From contig CAJWVZ010000001.1 in NCBI GenBank assembly GCA_913048385.1, positions 62,001-126,000 on the forward strand: a stretch of DNA of 64,000 nucleotides, written 5' to 3'. A program made the translations under genes and the position numbers. Within the stretch, counting starts at the first letter, position 1. Every line of letters begins with the position of its first letter. The notes below the pieces were generated by a model. The model made no database searches. It was not told where the DNA came from and was given only the letters and a program-made list of their open reading frames with translations. Of this stretch, positions 7,465 through 17,788 are shown piece by piece. Source of the DNA: an uncultured Gammaproteobacteria bacterium. Its GTDB lineage: Bacteria > Pseudomonadota > Gammaproteobacteria > Pseudomonadales > Pseudohongiellaceae.

Positions 7465-9342
7465 TCAGTCACCCCCACCGCTTTGGTCAAGGTTCTTCCA
7501 ACTATAAAAACCCATAAACATTTCTTCGAAGCTTTGCTCGCCCCAGCTTATGTCCATGCTAGGATCTGGGTTTGCAGTGTTTTGAGTAGAGTTGTCAAAG
7601 GAACCAATTGCCCTAATCTGTGATCCAGCAGGTACCCTGAGCGGCTCTTCTAACTCATGCACCAATTGCCAATTAAAGTCATAGTCTGGGACAGATAAAA
7701 GTAGTTCATCATTCCCGTCAGGATACTCCAACATAAACTTCATGCGTTTGCCTCGAAAATGCATGTGAGGCATTAGGCTGTAGAGGTCAGTATCCTCGGT
7801 AATGGGGGTTACGACCTCCATCTGATGGTCTTTCGCGAATGCTGGAATGCTTATGTCAAAGTCATTTCCAACGCCGCCAGCCATGCGTTCTTTTGGCACG
7901 TAACCTTCAGGGTAGAAATAAATTCCAATTTCAGTTTCATCTGAAACTTCTTTGCCTGAGGTCGTGTAATGCATTTGCAGGCTTAATGAGCTCCCGGCTC
8001 GAAGCAGCCCGCCAGCGCCTTCAGGTGCTATTGAGACGGCATTCCCCGGAGCGTATCCCGCAAATTGAGGCAAGTCATTGCTCCCGCCTAAGATCTGCCC
8101 AATTCCGATGCTAGGATTTTCTTTTATTACCTTTCCTATGATATTCCCAATCGCGCCCTGATCGCCTCCCGCGATTGCGGCAAATATTTCTGCCTTGACC
8201 GCGTTGCCTTTTTCTTCTGGCAGGCTATCTATCAGACTCATTAGCATCTGCTGCGGATCTGGTCTTCCCTCGGGCGGAACAACCGTCGTAATGATGTGGT
8301 GAAGAACTTCCTTTTTGTCTGGAGCGACTTCGCTTGCCCTTACCCATCTGTCTTCAGTAAGGCCGAGGTCGAGGGGGATGTCTCGGTAATCAAGAACGCC
8401 TGTTGCTGGAATAGCTTGAGGAGGAACCTTCACGATTAAATCAGGTTCACCAATCTGTCCGGCAAGGGACCACTTTGTCTCTGGCCAAGTCAGGGCAGTG
8501 AGCGGGTCAGTTTCTGAGTCCACTTGGGACCCATTATTAATCCAATGCACCAGCTTTTGCATCTCAGTGTCGCTAAGGTTCATCTCATTCTTAATTCTAT
8601 GACCGACCTTGTTGTCGATTTGTCCTGGGGGCATTCTTTTCGTCAAAACAACTTCTCGTATCATTGGGGACCAACCACGCACGGCAAGATTGCTGTCCAT
8701 CGCAAAGGGAGCAATTCCTCCATCCCTATGGCATGTTGCACAGTTTTCAGCAATTATTGGGGCTATGTCAGTCTCGTAAGATAAATTCTGGTGAGCGTCG
8801 ATGCTGCTGTACTGAATCGGTTCGCCCGCCGCTGCTGTAGTTAAAAAATCACTGGTTTCAGAGTTCAGAGTACGTTTTACTGCCGCCTCAAGCGATTCAA
8901 TTCCTCCTCGATAACTGATTTCAAAGCTTGACGGGTCGTAAACCACCGCTTCTCCCAATCGGGTTAAACCCAGCATTTCGGACACTAACTGCGCATCGTC
9001 CATCAGGACCGCAAAGTCTAAATCCAGCTCTGAAAGATCAGAACTGATTCGGGCCCTGTCCGTTTGTAGGCCGGGGTTTATCAGGAAAAAAGTAGTTTTT
9101 TGTTCGGAATACTGCCGTTCAAGAGCTTTCAGCGCGGTGAGCGTGTCTGTATCGCTGCTACCCGGAGAGTAAGCCATGATCACGATTGCGTTTTGATCGT
9201 TATACCAGGACATATGCTGGAAAGAGCCGTCGTGGTCGATCAATGCAAAATCGCCGACGCGGTCACCCCCGTTGCTTACACCAGCCAAAAGGGACAAAAA
9301 TGCAAAAACTGGGAATACGAACCTTATCTTCTTTGCTACCAT
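7465..9342 (-). CDS. secreted redoxin / cytochrome c / copper-monooxygenase-like fusion
   Basis: A 625-residue exported protein with three parts. Residues 1-25 form a signal peptide. Residues 28-165 look like a thioredoxin/AhpC-type fold. Residues 190-275 form a cytochrome c domain with CATCH at 201-205 and a later RMPPG carrying a possible distal methionine. The rest resembles the type II copper ascorbate-dependent monooxygenase (PHM-like) fold, with histidines at 348-349 (HH), 458 (QMH), and 526 and 528 (HMH). The redoxin part has SPGSS where a peroxidatic cysteine would be, so it is probably not a peroxidase. AGAGG precedes the ATG. Substrate is unknown; a periplasmic haem-linked copper oxygenase is an inference. 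Confidence 0.72.
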   Translation of the reverse strand: MVAKKIRFVFPVFAFLSLLAGVSNGGDRVGDFALIDHDGSFQHMSWYNDQNAIVIMAYSPGSSDTDTLTALKALERQYSEQKTTFFLINPGLQTDRARISSDLSELDLDFAVLMDDAQLVSEMLGLTRLGEAVVYDPSSFEISYRGGIESLEAAVKRTLNSETSDFLTTAAAGEPIQYSSIDAHQNLSYETDIAPIIAENCATCHRDGGIAPFAMDSNLAVRGWSPMIREVVLTKRMPPGQIDNKVGHRIKNEMNLSDTEMQKLVHWINNGSQVDSETDPLTALTWPETKWSLAGQIGEPDLIVKVPPQAIPATGVLDYRDIPLDLGLTEDRWVRASEVAPDKKEVLHHIITTVVPPEGRPDPQQMLMSLIDSLPEEKGNAVKAEIFAAIAGGDQGAIGNIIGKVIKENPSIGIGQILGGSNDLPQFAGYAPGNAVSIAPEGAGGLLRAGSSLSLQMHYTTSGKEVSDETEIGIYFYPEGYVPKERMAGGVGNDFDISIPAFAKDHQMEVVTPITEDTDLYSLMPHMHFRGKRMKFMLEYPDGNDELLLSVPDYDFNWQLVHELEEPLRVPAGSQIRAIGSFDNSTQNTANPDPSMDISWGEQSFEEMFMGFYSWKNLDQSGGGD

Positions 9343-9615
9343 GATGTTTAACCTCTAATCGCATGAGATAGTGAAATTTTTTCTTTTTTTGTTACTTTCC
9401 TACACAAAAGATCTATATTTGCGATATTGGTTGAAATTTAGCAGAAAAGCAACAACTTTCTTGTTCGTTTGATAAAACGCTCAGAGCAAAAAATCCGATG
9501 TAACGTAAGTCAGATTCTTTCGATTATGAACCTAAGTTTGCTGAAACACGTTAATCTAAATACGAGAAATAGAGATCGATTTTTCACAATAATTATGCAG
9601 GTAGGAAAAACTTCA

Positions 9616-10659
9616 ATGTCAAAAAAAGCAGTATTATTATTAAATCTCGGAACTCCGGAAGAGCCTACAGCGAGAGGACTTAGAAAATTTTATAAGTTTT
9701 TTTTCTCCGATCCCTTTGTTTTTGATTTTAATCCAATCGGTCGTTGGCTCTTGAGAAATTTAATTATTCTGCCTTTCAGGGCTCCGAAAATTGCAAAAGA
9801 TTATCAGGCTATTTGGATGGAGGCGGGGTCACCTTTAAAAGTATACGCTGACAAACTGCGTGACAGCGTTCAAGCCTCTTATGACAATGCAGGTGTAGAT
9901 GTGATAGTGCGCAATGGAATGGCGTACAGCAGCCCTCACGTTTGGGATGCCATGGAAGAGTTCGAAAAATTAGGCCGTGACGAGATTTTGGTGCTCCCGA
10001 TGTTTCCGCAGTTTTCGACGGCAACAACAGCGTCCGTTTTTCACGAAGTAAAAAAGGCTGCAGCCAAGTGGTCTAAGGTACCTAAGTTGCGATTTGTCGA
10101 TGATCTATATTCCGAGCCAGCATTTATCAAGGCATGGAGCAGCCTGATCGGAGACAACATTGACAGGTCAAAAATAGACCACGTTATTTTTAGTTACCAC
10201 GGAGTCCCTGAATCTAATTTAAAAAAAGCTGACGTCCACGACGTTTGTAAGTTTGGGTCTTGTTGTGATCAGATCACGACAAAAAATAAACTGTGTTATC
10301 GGGCGCAGTGCGTCGCCACCACAAGAGGAATAGTGAAAGAGATGGGATGGAGCGAAGACCAATACTCCGTCGCGTTTCAATCTCGGTTCGGAAAGCAGCC
10401 TTGGATACAGCCGTACCTAGATGAGCATTTGGAAAGCCTTGTCCAGAAAGGTATCAAGAACATTGCGGTAGTTACACCGTCGTTCGTCTCCGATTGCCTC
10501 GAAACGATTCACGAGATTGGAATTGAGTATCGAGAAGAATTTTTGGAGGCGGGGGGAGAGGTTTTTCAATTGGTCCCCAATTTAAATGACAATCCTACTT
10601 GGTTTAACTCTGTGTATCAGATATCAAGCTCCAAGATTCAAGAGGCAGCAAATTCTTAG
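9616..10659 (+). CDS. hemH: ferrochelatase
   Basis: Protoporphyrin ferrochelatase, which inserts Fe(II) into protoporphyrin IX in the last step of protohaem synthesis. Recognisable segments are the N-terminal VLLLNLGTPEEP, the GSPL loop, VLPMFPQFS, the active-site SYHGVPE, and the C-terminal TPSFVSDCLETIHEI. I chose the ATG at 9616 (347 residues), with TAGGAAAAA just upstream; the frame is open back to 9469 but those residues are not ferrochelatase-like. Between the active-site histidine and the C-terminal half are clustered cysteines (CKFGSCC and CYRAQC), seen in a subset of bacterial enzymes and possibly metal-binding. It is the likely source of haem for the cytochromes in this window. Confidence 0.93.
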   Translation: MSKKAVLLLNLGTPEEPTARGLRKFYKFFFSDPFVFDFNPIGRWLLRNLIILPFRAPKIAKDYQAIWMEAGSPLKVYADKLRDSVQASYDNAGVDVIVRNGMAYSSPHVWDAMEEFEKLGRDEILVLPMFPQFSTATTASVFHEVKKAAAKWSKVPKLRFVDDLYSEPAFIKAWSSLIGDNIDRSKIDHVIFSYHGVPESNLKKADVHDVCKFGSCCDQITTKNKLCYRAQCVATTRGIVKEMGWSEDQYSVAFQSRFGKQPWIQPYLDEHLESLVQKGIKNIAVVTPSFVSDCLETIHEIGIEYREEFLEAGGEVFQLVPNLNDNPTWFNSVYQISSSKIQEAANS

Positions 10660-10700
10660 AAACTTACCAGACTTCTTTTTCCAAATGCTCTGTGTTTCCT

Positions 10701-11690
10701 TCAAGCGCTGATTGCGCGCTTTACAAGATTTCTCATTAGCGGAATCTTGAAACCATTGTGGGCGAGAGCCTTTGCTCCCGAGGTGGCGCCGTCACTGGCT
10801 CTGTTAGCCGTCTCCTCAGACTTTACGCGACCGCGGATGGCATTTTCTACGTTGACAACGCGGCGAGGTGTACACTGCACGGCACCACAAACAATCCTTG
10901 AGTCCTTTATTATTCCGTTGTCTACTTTGAATGCTGCTGCGATATTTACTAGAGAGAAATCCCAAACGTTTCGATCAGAGACCTTTTCATAATAGAAAGA
11001 AGCGTTTGCCCATTCTGCTGGTAACCTGACCGCCGTTAGCACCTCGCCCGTGCGAAGAGCGGTTGTATTCTGTATGTCAATTGACGGACCAACAAAGTAA
11101 TCCTCAGCCGACAATATTCTTTCGCCTTGTGAGCTTTTAATCACCATAGACGCGTTGAGCGCAACTAACGCCGGTGCTGTATCGGAAGCGCTGGCCGCGA
11201 CACACCTGCTTGTTTCGAATAGAGCATGTTCTCTGTTCATTCCCTCGGGCGTATCTGCGTAACAAAGATTTCCTCCTGCACGATAGCAAGACAGGCCGCG
11301 ACGATAATACCAGCATCTTACATCCTGAGAAATATTCCCTCCGATTGTGCCAATATTCCTTATCTGTGGACTTGCAACGACATCTGCCGCATTCGATAGC
11401 ACGCTATAGCTGCGTTGAATTAACGAGTTATTTGCTATTTCGCTGAGGGTGGTTAGCGCTCCTATCTCAAGCCCGTCTTCAGTCTCTTTGACCCCGCGCA
11501 GCGAAGTTATAGCGCTCAAATCAATCAGTGCTTCAGTAGCTTTTGCTCGATCCTTAAGCCAGCCATAAGTATCTTGGCCTCCACCAACTAACCACCCCCT
11601 CTCGGCATAGCGATCAGCGAGTGCTAACGCATCTTCAACCTGAGTAGGTTGAAAAAGCTCCATATTTGGCATTACGTCGTGTGATGGCAT
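10701..11690 (-). CDS. molybdenum hydroxylase FAD-binding subunit
   Basis: A 329-residue CoxM/PaoB-type medium subunit of the xanthine dehydrogenase family. The FAD site is indicated by LVGGGQD (residues 34-40) and IRNIGTIGGN (110-119). Directly after it are four cysteines, Cys126, Cys135, Cys143 and Cys163. They lie where the 4-hydroxybenzoyl-CoA reductase beta subunit and E. coli PaoB carry a [4Fe-4S] cluster; spacing of the last one is wider than I recall for PaoB. This subunit would pass electrons from the 2Fe-2S clusters to an external acceptor. It is the last of three genes; its start is eight bases after the Mo-subunit stop. Confidence 0.88.
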   Translation of the reverse strand: MPSHDVMPNMELFQPTQVEDALALADRYAERGWLVGGGQDTYGWLKDRAKATEALIDLSAITSLRGVKETEDGLEIGALTTLSEIANNSLIQRSYSVLSNAADVVASPQIRNIGTIGGNISQDVRCWYYRRGLSCYRAGGNLCYADTPEGMNREHALFETSRCVAASASDTAPALVALNASMVIKSSQGERILSAEDYFVGPSIDIQNTTALRTGEVLTAVRLPAEWANASFYYEKVSDRNVWDFSLVNIAAAFKVDNGIIKDSRIVCGAVQCTPRRVVNVENAIRGRVKSEETANRASDGATSGAKALAHNGFKIPLMRNLVKRAISA

Positions 11691-11698
11691 ATATGACC

Positions 11699-14134
11699 TC
11701 AGAAAGTGTTTGTTTTCAGTGACTTGGTACTGTACTCGTTACCAGCCAGGTGGTTAATGATCATGTCAGTGGTTGTTGGAGCCGAATTAAACAGATGTCC
11801 ATCGAGAGCATCGCTAATCGCGCTCGCGAGTGCAGCTGCTGAGGCGCCCTGAGTTGGTTCCCCAATGCCACGCCCACCGGTCGGATTCTGCGGATCTGGA
11901 ATATTAACTGCTCCAGCTTTTGTATCGAGGTTGACATCAAGATAGGTCGGCGGCTTAGCTTGATAGAGACCTGTGTTTGCCGGTAATCCGTTTTGCGGAT
12001 CGTAAACGTGACGCTCCAAAGCAGCAAGTCCAACACCCCACACGGCGCCCCCACGCATTGCGTTTTCAAAGTTTTTTGGATGTACTACTGTTCCACAATC
12101 AGCGATCGCTGTGTAATCGAGTATCTGATACTTGCCAGTGTCCTTGTCGAGTTCAATTTCACAAAAGCCCACCAGCACACCGGGTGGTTGCCCCTGACCC
12201 GGAAGAGTGTCTTTTGCGACGCCAATTAGGCCAGTGCCCGCTAAGCCTTTGACAGCGCGCTTGGTGATCGGATTAATATTGTCAGGTGCGATTTGTCCAC
12301 TAAACTTACCACCCAATTCGATGGCTTTGCTGGCCGCTTGGGCATAGGTGAGGCTTTTACTCGGATCGCGCGCATCAAAAACTCGTTCTTCTCCGATCTC
12401 ATAATCATCTGCGGTGCCGCCGAGCTCAGAGGATGCAATTTCTTTGAGTTTATCAACGGCATCTTGCGCTGCGACCCAGTTGGTTCTGGTATGCGTAAAA
12501 ATTGTGTTGGACCCACCTTGGCCAGAGCTATGCGGCAGATGCCTATCTGTTCGCCCTCTAACTATTTCACAATTGTTCCAAGGCATCTTCAGAACCTCTG
12601 CCGCTGCGCGACACGTGCCTGCGTAGGAGTATGTCCCAAGGTTGCCGACACCACTATGAATGTAGAGTTTTCCATCAACCCCAATTCGAACTAGCCCGTC
12701 ATAACCGCGTCCGCCTGCGCCGTGATAGCCAATCCCAACACCAACACCTCGGACCTTACTTCCATTTTGTTTCGGCTGCTTTAACTTTTCTTTCCAACCA
12801 AAGGTTCGCATGCCTTGATCAAGTGCTTCCTTTACGAATGCGCTTGTGACGGGCCCCTGACTTCCGCCCTGAAAACCATCACTGTCAATGGCATTGATTC
12901 GCCGAAAAGCTACCCGATCCATGCCAAGCCGGTTTGCGACCTTGTCTGCAAGCGGGGCGAGAACAGCTGCCATTTCATTCTGTCCTGGCCCTCTTTGCGC
13001 TCCGCGAGGAGTCGTATTTGTGTAAACGGAAATACCTCTATACCTCATGTTCCTTGGTTGATAGGCTACCGTAACATGCTGTGCTGAAGAATTACCGCTG
13101 CCGCCCCCAGTTGCCCCCCCGTCGTTGACGATTACTAAATCTACGGCGGTAACCTTACCGTCGGCTTTGGCAGCCATCTTAATCCAACCTTGCATACCGG
13201 ATCTTGCAGAACCTATATAAAATTCTTGCTCACGGGTTATTCTGAGCTGAACCGGTCGGTTAAGGACACGGCTTAGGTTCCCGGAAACTGCCATTATTGG
13301 ATAAGCCCCTATTTTAGAGCCAAACCCTCCTCCGGTTGCCTCATTTATAAAGACTAAGTCCGCTGGGTCGATGTTCAATAACCGAGCAAGTCCATTGTTG
13401 TTCGCACTTTGGCTTTGAGACGAGCCATGGAAATAACATTTTCCGTTTTCCCAGTAAGCCATAGACGTTCGTGCTTCGAGGGAGTGATGCGGATAACCCA
13501 TTGTTACAAACGGTTCTTCAACGACAACATCCGCGTCTGAGAAAGCTTCGTCAATATTGCCGAAGGACCATTCCGTAGTGAATTCACCACCCAATGGTTC
13601 TTTTCCTGATTTGAGCGCGTCAATAGCGCTCTGTGGCCACTTAACATCGCGAATTTCCGCGCCACGAATAGGAGTGCCCTCGGGCCCTTCCTCGGTAGTT
13701 CGCACAAGTACATTGCCCTCTGGATAAGCGTTGTTGCCTCCGGGGGCGAGGCTTGTTAGCGGGTCAACGACAAATGGTCGTCTTTCAAAATCAATTTTTA
13801 CTTTTTGAATGGCTGACTCTGCGATCTCTTCTGTCACAGCGGCGATTGCCAGAATAGGTTGCCCAACATAAGTAACATAGTTTGATGCTAGGCTTGGATT
13901 TCCAGGGGGCGGTACTGGAGGGAGGTCATCAGCTGTGAATATGCCGACGACGCCATCCATTCTTAAAGCCTCGGACGCGTCAATTCCGGCCACTCTCCCG
14001 CTCGGTAAAGGGCTAGTCAGTAGGCGGGCAAAAACCATGCCTTCTTTTTTGTAGTCCTCAGCGTATTTGATTTCACCAGTTACCTTTCCCGGAACATCGG
14101 GCGGTGTGAAGTCGAATCCAATGTGCATACTCAT
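11699..14134 (-). CDS. molybdenum hydroxylase, molybdopterin-binding subunit
   Basis: An 811-residue large subunit of the xanthine dehydrogenase/aldehyde oxidase family. The N-terminal hammerhead domain (KVTGEIKYAEDY onward) precedes the molybdopterin domains. Key motifs are QSQSANNNGLARLL and GGGFGSK for cofactor contact, and near the C-terminus GRGIGEPTQG, whose Glu is the general base of these enzymes. The substrate pocket cannot be read; sequence style is closest to PaoC-like aldehyde oxidoreductases. It has no signal of its own and would be exported together with the Tat-signal-bearing small subunit. Its start overlaps the small-subunit stop by four bases (ATGA). No XdhC/MocA-type insertion chaperone gene is nearby. 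Confidence 0.9.
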   Translation of the reverse strand: MSMHIGFDFTPPDVPGKVTGEIKYAEDYKKEGMVFARLLTSPLPSGRVAGIDASEALRMDGVVGIFTADDLPPVPPPGNPSLASNYVTYVGQPILAIAAVTEEIAESAIQKVKIDFERRPFVVDPLTSLAPGGNNAYPEGNVLVRTTEEGPEGTPIRGAEIRDVKWPQSAIDALKSGKEPLGGEFTTEWSFGNIDEAFSDADVVVEEPFVTMGYPHHSLEARTSMAYWENGKCYFHGSSQSQSANNNGLARLLNIDPADLVFINEATGGGFGSKIGAYPIMAVSGNLSRVLNRPVQLRITREQEFYIGSARSGMQGWIKMAAKADGKVTAVDLVIVNDGGATGGGSGNSSAQHVTVAYQPRNMRYRGISVYTNTTPRGAQRGPGQNEMAAVLAPLADKVANRLGMDRVAFRRINAIDSDGFQGGSQGPVTSAFVKEALDQGMRTFGWKEKLKQPKQNGSKVRGVGVGIGYHGAGGRGYDGLVRIGVDGKLYIHSGVGNLGTYSYAGTCRAAAEVLKMPWNNCEIVRGRTDRHLPHSSGQGGSNTIFTHTRTNWVAAQDAVDKLKEIASSELGGTADDYEIGEERVFDARDPSKSLTYAQAASKAIELGGKFSGQIAPDNINPITKRAVKGLAGTGLIGVAKDTLPGQGQPPGVLVGFCEIELDKDTGKYQILDYTAIADCGTVVHPKNFENAMRGGAVWGVGLAALERHVYDPQNGLPANTGLYQAKPPTYLDVNLDTKAGAVNIPDPQNPTGGRGIGEPTQGASAAALASAISDALDGHLFNSAPTTTDMIINHLAGNEYSTKSLKTNTF

Positions 14135-14718
14135 GCTATTTGCCCCGAGGCGCGCAAGACGCCGTTTATATAGTGTTCATAAGCACCGCAACGACAAAGG
14201 TTGCCCGACATAGCGCGGGCGGCCTCAGCTTTTGTGGGTCGTGGATTATTATTCAGTAGGGCAACTGCTGAAATCACTTGCCCAGGAGTGCAAAAACCGC
14301 ATTGAGGAGCATTTTCAGCGACAAAAGCGGCTTGAACGGGATGCAGACTTCCATCCGAGCCCTTGATTCCCTCAATCGATGTGACCGCTTTGCCTTTGAC
14401 GTTATGCGTAAGAACAGAGCAAGAATAGTTCGGGATGCCGTCAACCAATACAGAACAGGCGCCACATTCGCCACGATTACAACCAATTTTGGTTCCAGTT
14501 AAGTCTAGTTTATATCGAAGGGTGTACGCGAGTGTTTCTGACGGCATCACGTCTACCGGCCGATTACGACCGTTGATGCTCAGCGTTATCAGTCTTTCTG
14601 CGCCCGCTGCGCCAGACTGCGCATTAGCTGCAAGGTAAACCCCTGCCCCAGCGGAAGCCGCAGCGCCCGAAAAAATCACGCCCTTTATAAATCGCCTGCG
14701 CGTTAGTTGAGGGTTCAC
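14131..14718 (-). CDS. molybdenum hydroxylase 2Fe-2S subunit with Tat signal
   Basis: The small iron-sulfur subunit of the same enzyme, 195 residues. A twin-arginine signal starts almost at residue 1 (LTRRRFIKG followed by an Ala-rich hydrophobic stretch), so the folded complex is probably exported to the periplasm as for PaoABC. Two [2Fe-2S] clusters are indicated, a plant-ferredoxin type (GCNRGECGACSVLVDG plus a later Cys) and a helical type (QCGFCTPGQ and CRCGAY). I chose the GTG at 14718 because GAGGAG lies eight bases upstream and the Tat motif then sits at the N-terminus; the open frame extends to 14847. First gene of the operon. Confidence 0.9.
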   Translation of the reverse strand: MNPQLTRRRFIKGVIFSGAAASAGAGVYLAANAQSGAAGAERLITLSINGRNRPVDVMPSETLAYTLRYKLDLTGTKIGCNRGECGACSVLVDGIPNYSCSVLTHNVKGKAVTSIEGIKGSDGSLHPVQAAFVAENAPQCGFCTPGQVISAVALLNNNPRPTKAEAARAMSGNLCRCGAYEHYINGVLRASGQIA

Positions 14719-14941
14719 TAAAATTGCTCCTCTGAAATGTAGGAAGGTTGTCGATCGAAGTAGGAGGAGCCGCCGAACTTTGGCAGCTGACCGACCATTG
14801 TTATTTTTGTTTGTTTCAAAATTAGTGCTTTTACAAGTAAAAAGCAATATCTTTTGGATTTAACGTAGAACTGACTTATGTAGGAAGAAAAGAAAGTATT
14901 AAAGATATACCCGCCTGCTTTTATTGATTAATCCTTATCAA

Positions 14942-17788
14942 TTACCGGCAAGTTTTGAGCTGTTCTTTGATGTAACTTCCCGTAAACGACTTTTTGTTCT
15001 TTGCTACTTGCTCCGGGGTTCCTTGAGCGATTATTTGACCCCCGCCGCTTCCTCCCTCGGGCCCGAGGTCAATTATCCAATCAGCGGTTTTTATCACGTC
15101 GAGGTTGTGTTCAATAATGACGACTGTATTTCCTTGATCACGTAGATAATGTAAGACGGCAAGGAGTTGCCTAATATCGTGAAAATGAAGACCGGTCGTT
15201 GGCTCATCGAGAATATAAAGCGTTTTTCCTGTGTCTCGTTTCGAAAGTTCACGGGAGAGCTTGACTCGCTGAGCCTCGCCGCCAGACAACGTGGTTGCCG
15301 CCTGTCCCAAACAAATATACGAAAGTCCGACGTCAATAAGTGTTTGTAGCTTACGTGAGATTACTGGGACAGCATCAAAAAAATCTCGGGCCGATTCTAT
15401 GGTCAGCTCAAGCACTTCGCTAATATTTTTGCCTTTGTACTTCACCTCAAGAGTCTCTCTGTTGTAGCGCTTGCTCTTACAGACATCGCAAATCACATAA
15501 ACATCGGGTAAAAAATGCATTTCGACTTTTACCACCCCGTCACCTTGACAAGCTTCACATCGCCCACCCTTCACATTAAAACTGAAGCGGCCGGCTTTGT
15601 AGCCGCGAGTTCTGGCCTCTTGAGTTCCGGCAAACAATTCGCGGATCGGCGTAAAAATCCCAGTATAGGTAGCGGGGTTAGATCGCGGAGTTCGTCCAAT
15701 CGCGCTTTGATCTATATCTACAACCTTATCCAACTTTTCTAAACCAAAAATTTCGGAATGAGGAGACGGTGTGAGGGAAGTGGCTCCATTTAATTTCGTT
15801 GCTGCAAGAGGGTACAGGGTTCCGTTGACCAATGTTGATTTACCGGAGCCGGAAACTCCAGTTATACAAGTCATTAACCCGAGTGGAAGATTTAGATCGA
15901 CACCGCGTAAATTGTTGCCAGTTGCGCCTTTGAGACTTAATCTGTGATCATCCTTGATTTTGGTTCGTTCATCAGGAACAACAATTTTTTCCTTACCCGA
16001 TAAGTACCTGCCGGTAAGAGATCCCTCGTTAGAAAGAATATCTGAGAGCTCTCCTTGTGCAACAACTTTCCCGCCATGCACTCCAGCTCCGGGCCCTATA
16101 TCGATTATGTGGTCTGCACTTCGGATAGCCTCTTCATCATGCTCTACCACAATGACCGTGTTACCAAGATCTCGTAAATGAAACAACGTTTTCAATAACC
16201 GGTCATTGTCCCGCTGGTGAAGTCCAATTGATGGTTCGTCCAGAATATACATTACGCCCACTAAGCCGGCCCCAATCTGACTGGCTAATCGAATTCTTTG
16301 AGCTTCTCCCCCAGACAAGGTATCGGCGCTGCGATTAAGAGTGAGATAATTCAGACCAACATCGACTAAAAATCGCAGACGATCTTGAAGCTCCTTGAGT
16401 ATCTTTTCCGCTATTTTTGCACGCTTGCCCTGAAGATTTAAGGTGCTGAAGTACTCGTAAGATGTCGCAATGGTCATGCTGGTAATGTCGGGCAAATTTT
16501 GGCCCTCAATTAATACGAAGCGTGCGTCTTTTTTTAATCGAGTTCCTGCGCAATCGGGGCATGATTGGGAGGATAAATACTTGCTCAGTTCGTCCCTTAC
16601 ATGGTTTGATTCTGTTTCGCGCAAGCGTCTTTCCATGTTTGGTATTACCCCCTCAAACGGGTATCGCCGTATGGCTGTATCGCCTCGATCGTTTACGTAA
16701 ACGAAATCGATAACCTCTTTCCCGCTGCCGTACAAGATGCAATCGCGTTGCTTTTTGGTCAGTTTACAAAAGGGTGTATCAACAGAAAAGTTGAAATGGT
16801 CGGCTATTGCATTGAGCATCTGAAAATAGTAGAGATTCGCGCGATTCCACCCACGTATTGCCCCTTCTGACAACGCGAGCTCCTCGTCGATAATTATTCT
16901 GTTCTCATCGAAAAATTGTTTGTGACCTAAGCCATCGCAAGCGGCACATGCTCCAGCGGGATTGTTAAAAGAAAATAAACGCGGCTCTAATTCTTGAATA
17001 CTATGGCCGCATTTCGGGCATGCAAAAAGAGCCGAAAAAATAAGATCCTCTTGGTCTGAATTATGTGTTGCTGGATCGGAAAAACTGACGGTGGCAAGTC
17101 CATCAGCGAGCCTAATAGCGGTTTCAAAACTTTCAGCAAGGCGTTGCTCTATGCCGGGTTTAATTTTTAGTCGATCGATAACGACATCGATTGAATGCTT
17201 CTTATTTTTTTCCAGTTCAGGGGGATACTCAATCTCACAAATAATGCCGTTAACTCGCGCGCGGATAAATCCGCTGCTTCTGAGTTCGTCGAAGACGTGT
17301 AACTGCTCTCCCTTTCGCTCTCGGATAACGGGCGCAAGGACCATCACTCGACTTTCCTCAGGGATTGTCATTACTTTATCTACCATTTGGCTTACAGTCT
17401 GAGCTTCCAGTTTAAGATTGTGCTCGGGGCAATGTGGCAGGCCAACCCGCGCAAACAAAAGACGCAAGTAGTCGTAAATTTCGGTAATGGTTCCGACGGT
17501 TGACCTTGGGTTATGGGAGGTAGACTTTTGTTCAATCGATATTGCGGGAGACAGTCCTTCGATATGGTCAATGTCTGGTTTCTCCATCATTGATAAAAAC
17601 TGCCTTGCATAAGTGGACAAGGATTCTACATATCGACGCTGACCCTCTGCGTAAAGGGTATCAAAAGCAAGAGAGGATTTGCCTGACCCGGACAGCCCTG
17701 TGACTACAACTAGCTTATCCCGCGGAATTGAAATGTTGATGTTTTTGAGGTTGTGAGTGCGAGCACCGCGTACGACAATTTGATCCAT
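14942..17788 (-). CDS. uvrA: excinuclease ABC subunit UvrA
   Basis: A 948-residue UvrA of normal length, the damage-sensing ATPase of nucleotide excision repair. Both ABC halves are complete: Walker [10 protein letters not shown] near the N-terminus and GVSGSGKST in the second half, two LSGGEAQR signatures, and ILDEP Walker B motifs in each. Zinc modules are visible as CPKCGH...CAACDG and CEACQGDG...CDVC. It is transcribed away from ssb, an arrangement common in gammaproteobacteria. I could not find a canonical LexA box (CTG-N10-CAG) in the shared upstream region. Confidence 0.97.
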   Translation of the reverse strand: MDQIVVRGARTHNLKNINISIPRDKLVVVTGLSGSGKSSLAFDTLYAEGQRRYVESLSTYARQFLSMMEKPDIDHIEGLSPAISIEQKSTSHNPRSTVGTITEIYDYLRLLFARVGLPHCPEHNLKLEAQTVSQMVDKVMTIPEESRVMVLAPVIRERKGEQLHVFDELRSSGFIRARVNGIICEIEYPPELEKNKKHSIDVVIDRLKIKPGIEQRLAESFETAIRLADGLATVSFSDPATHNSDQEDLIFSALFACPKCGHSIQELEPRLFSFNNPAGACAACDGLGHKQFFDENRIIIDEELALSEGAIRGWNRANLYYFQMLNAIADHFNFSVDTPFCKLTKKQRDCILYGSGKEVIDFVYVNDRGDTAIRRYPFEGVIPNMERRLRETESNHVRDELSKYLSSQSCPDCAGTRLKKDARFVLIEGQNLPDITSMTIATSYEYFSTLNLQGKRAKIAEKILKELQDRLRFLVDVGLNYLTLNRSADTLSGGEAQRIRLASQIGAGLVGVMYILDEPSIGLHQRDNDRLLKTLFHLRDLGNTVIVVEHDEEAIRSADHIIDIGPGAGVHGGKVVAQGELSDILSNEGSLTGRYLSGKEKIVVPDERTKIKDDHRLSLKGATGNNLRGVDLNLPLGLMTCITGVSGSGKSTLVNGTLYPLAATKLNGATSLTPSPHSEIFGLEKLDKVVDIDQSAIGRTPRSNPATYTGIFTPIRELFAGTQEARTRGYKAGRFSFNVKGGRCEACQGDGVVKVEMHFLPDVYVICDVCKSKRYNRETLEVKYKGKNISEVLELTIESARDFFDAVPVISRKLQTLIDVGLSYICLGQAATTLSGGEAQRVKLSRELSKRDTGKTLYILDEPTTGLHFHDIRQLLAVLHYLRDQGNTVVIIEHNLDVIKTADWIIDLGPEGGSGGGQIIAQGTPEQVAKNKKSFTGSYIKEQLKTCR

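Noticed and set aside
12293-12694. 133-codon plus-strand open frame
   Set aside because: It is a shadow on the opposite strand of the molybdopterin-binding subunit gene, which is well supported.
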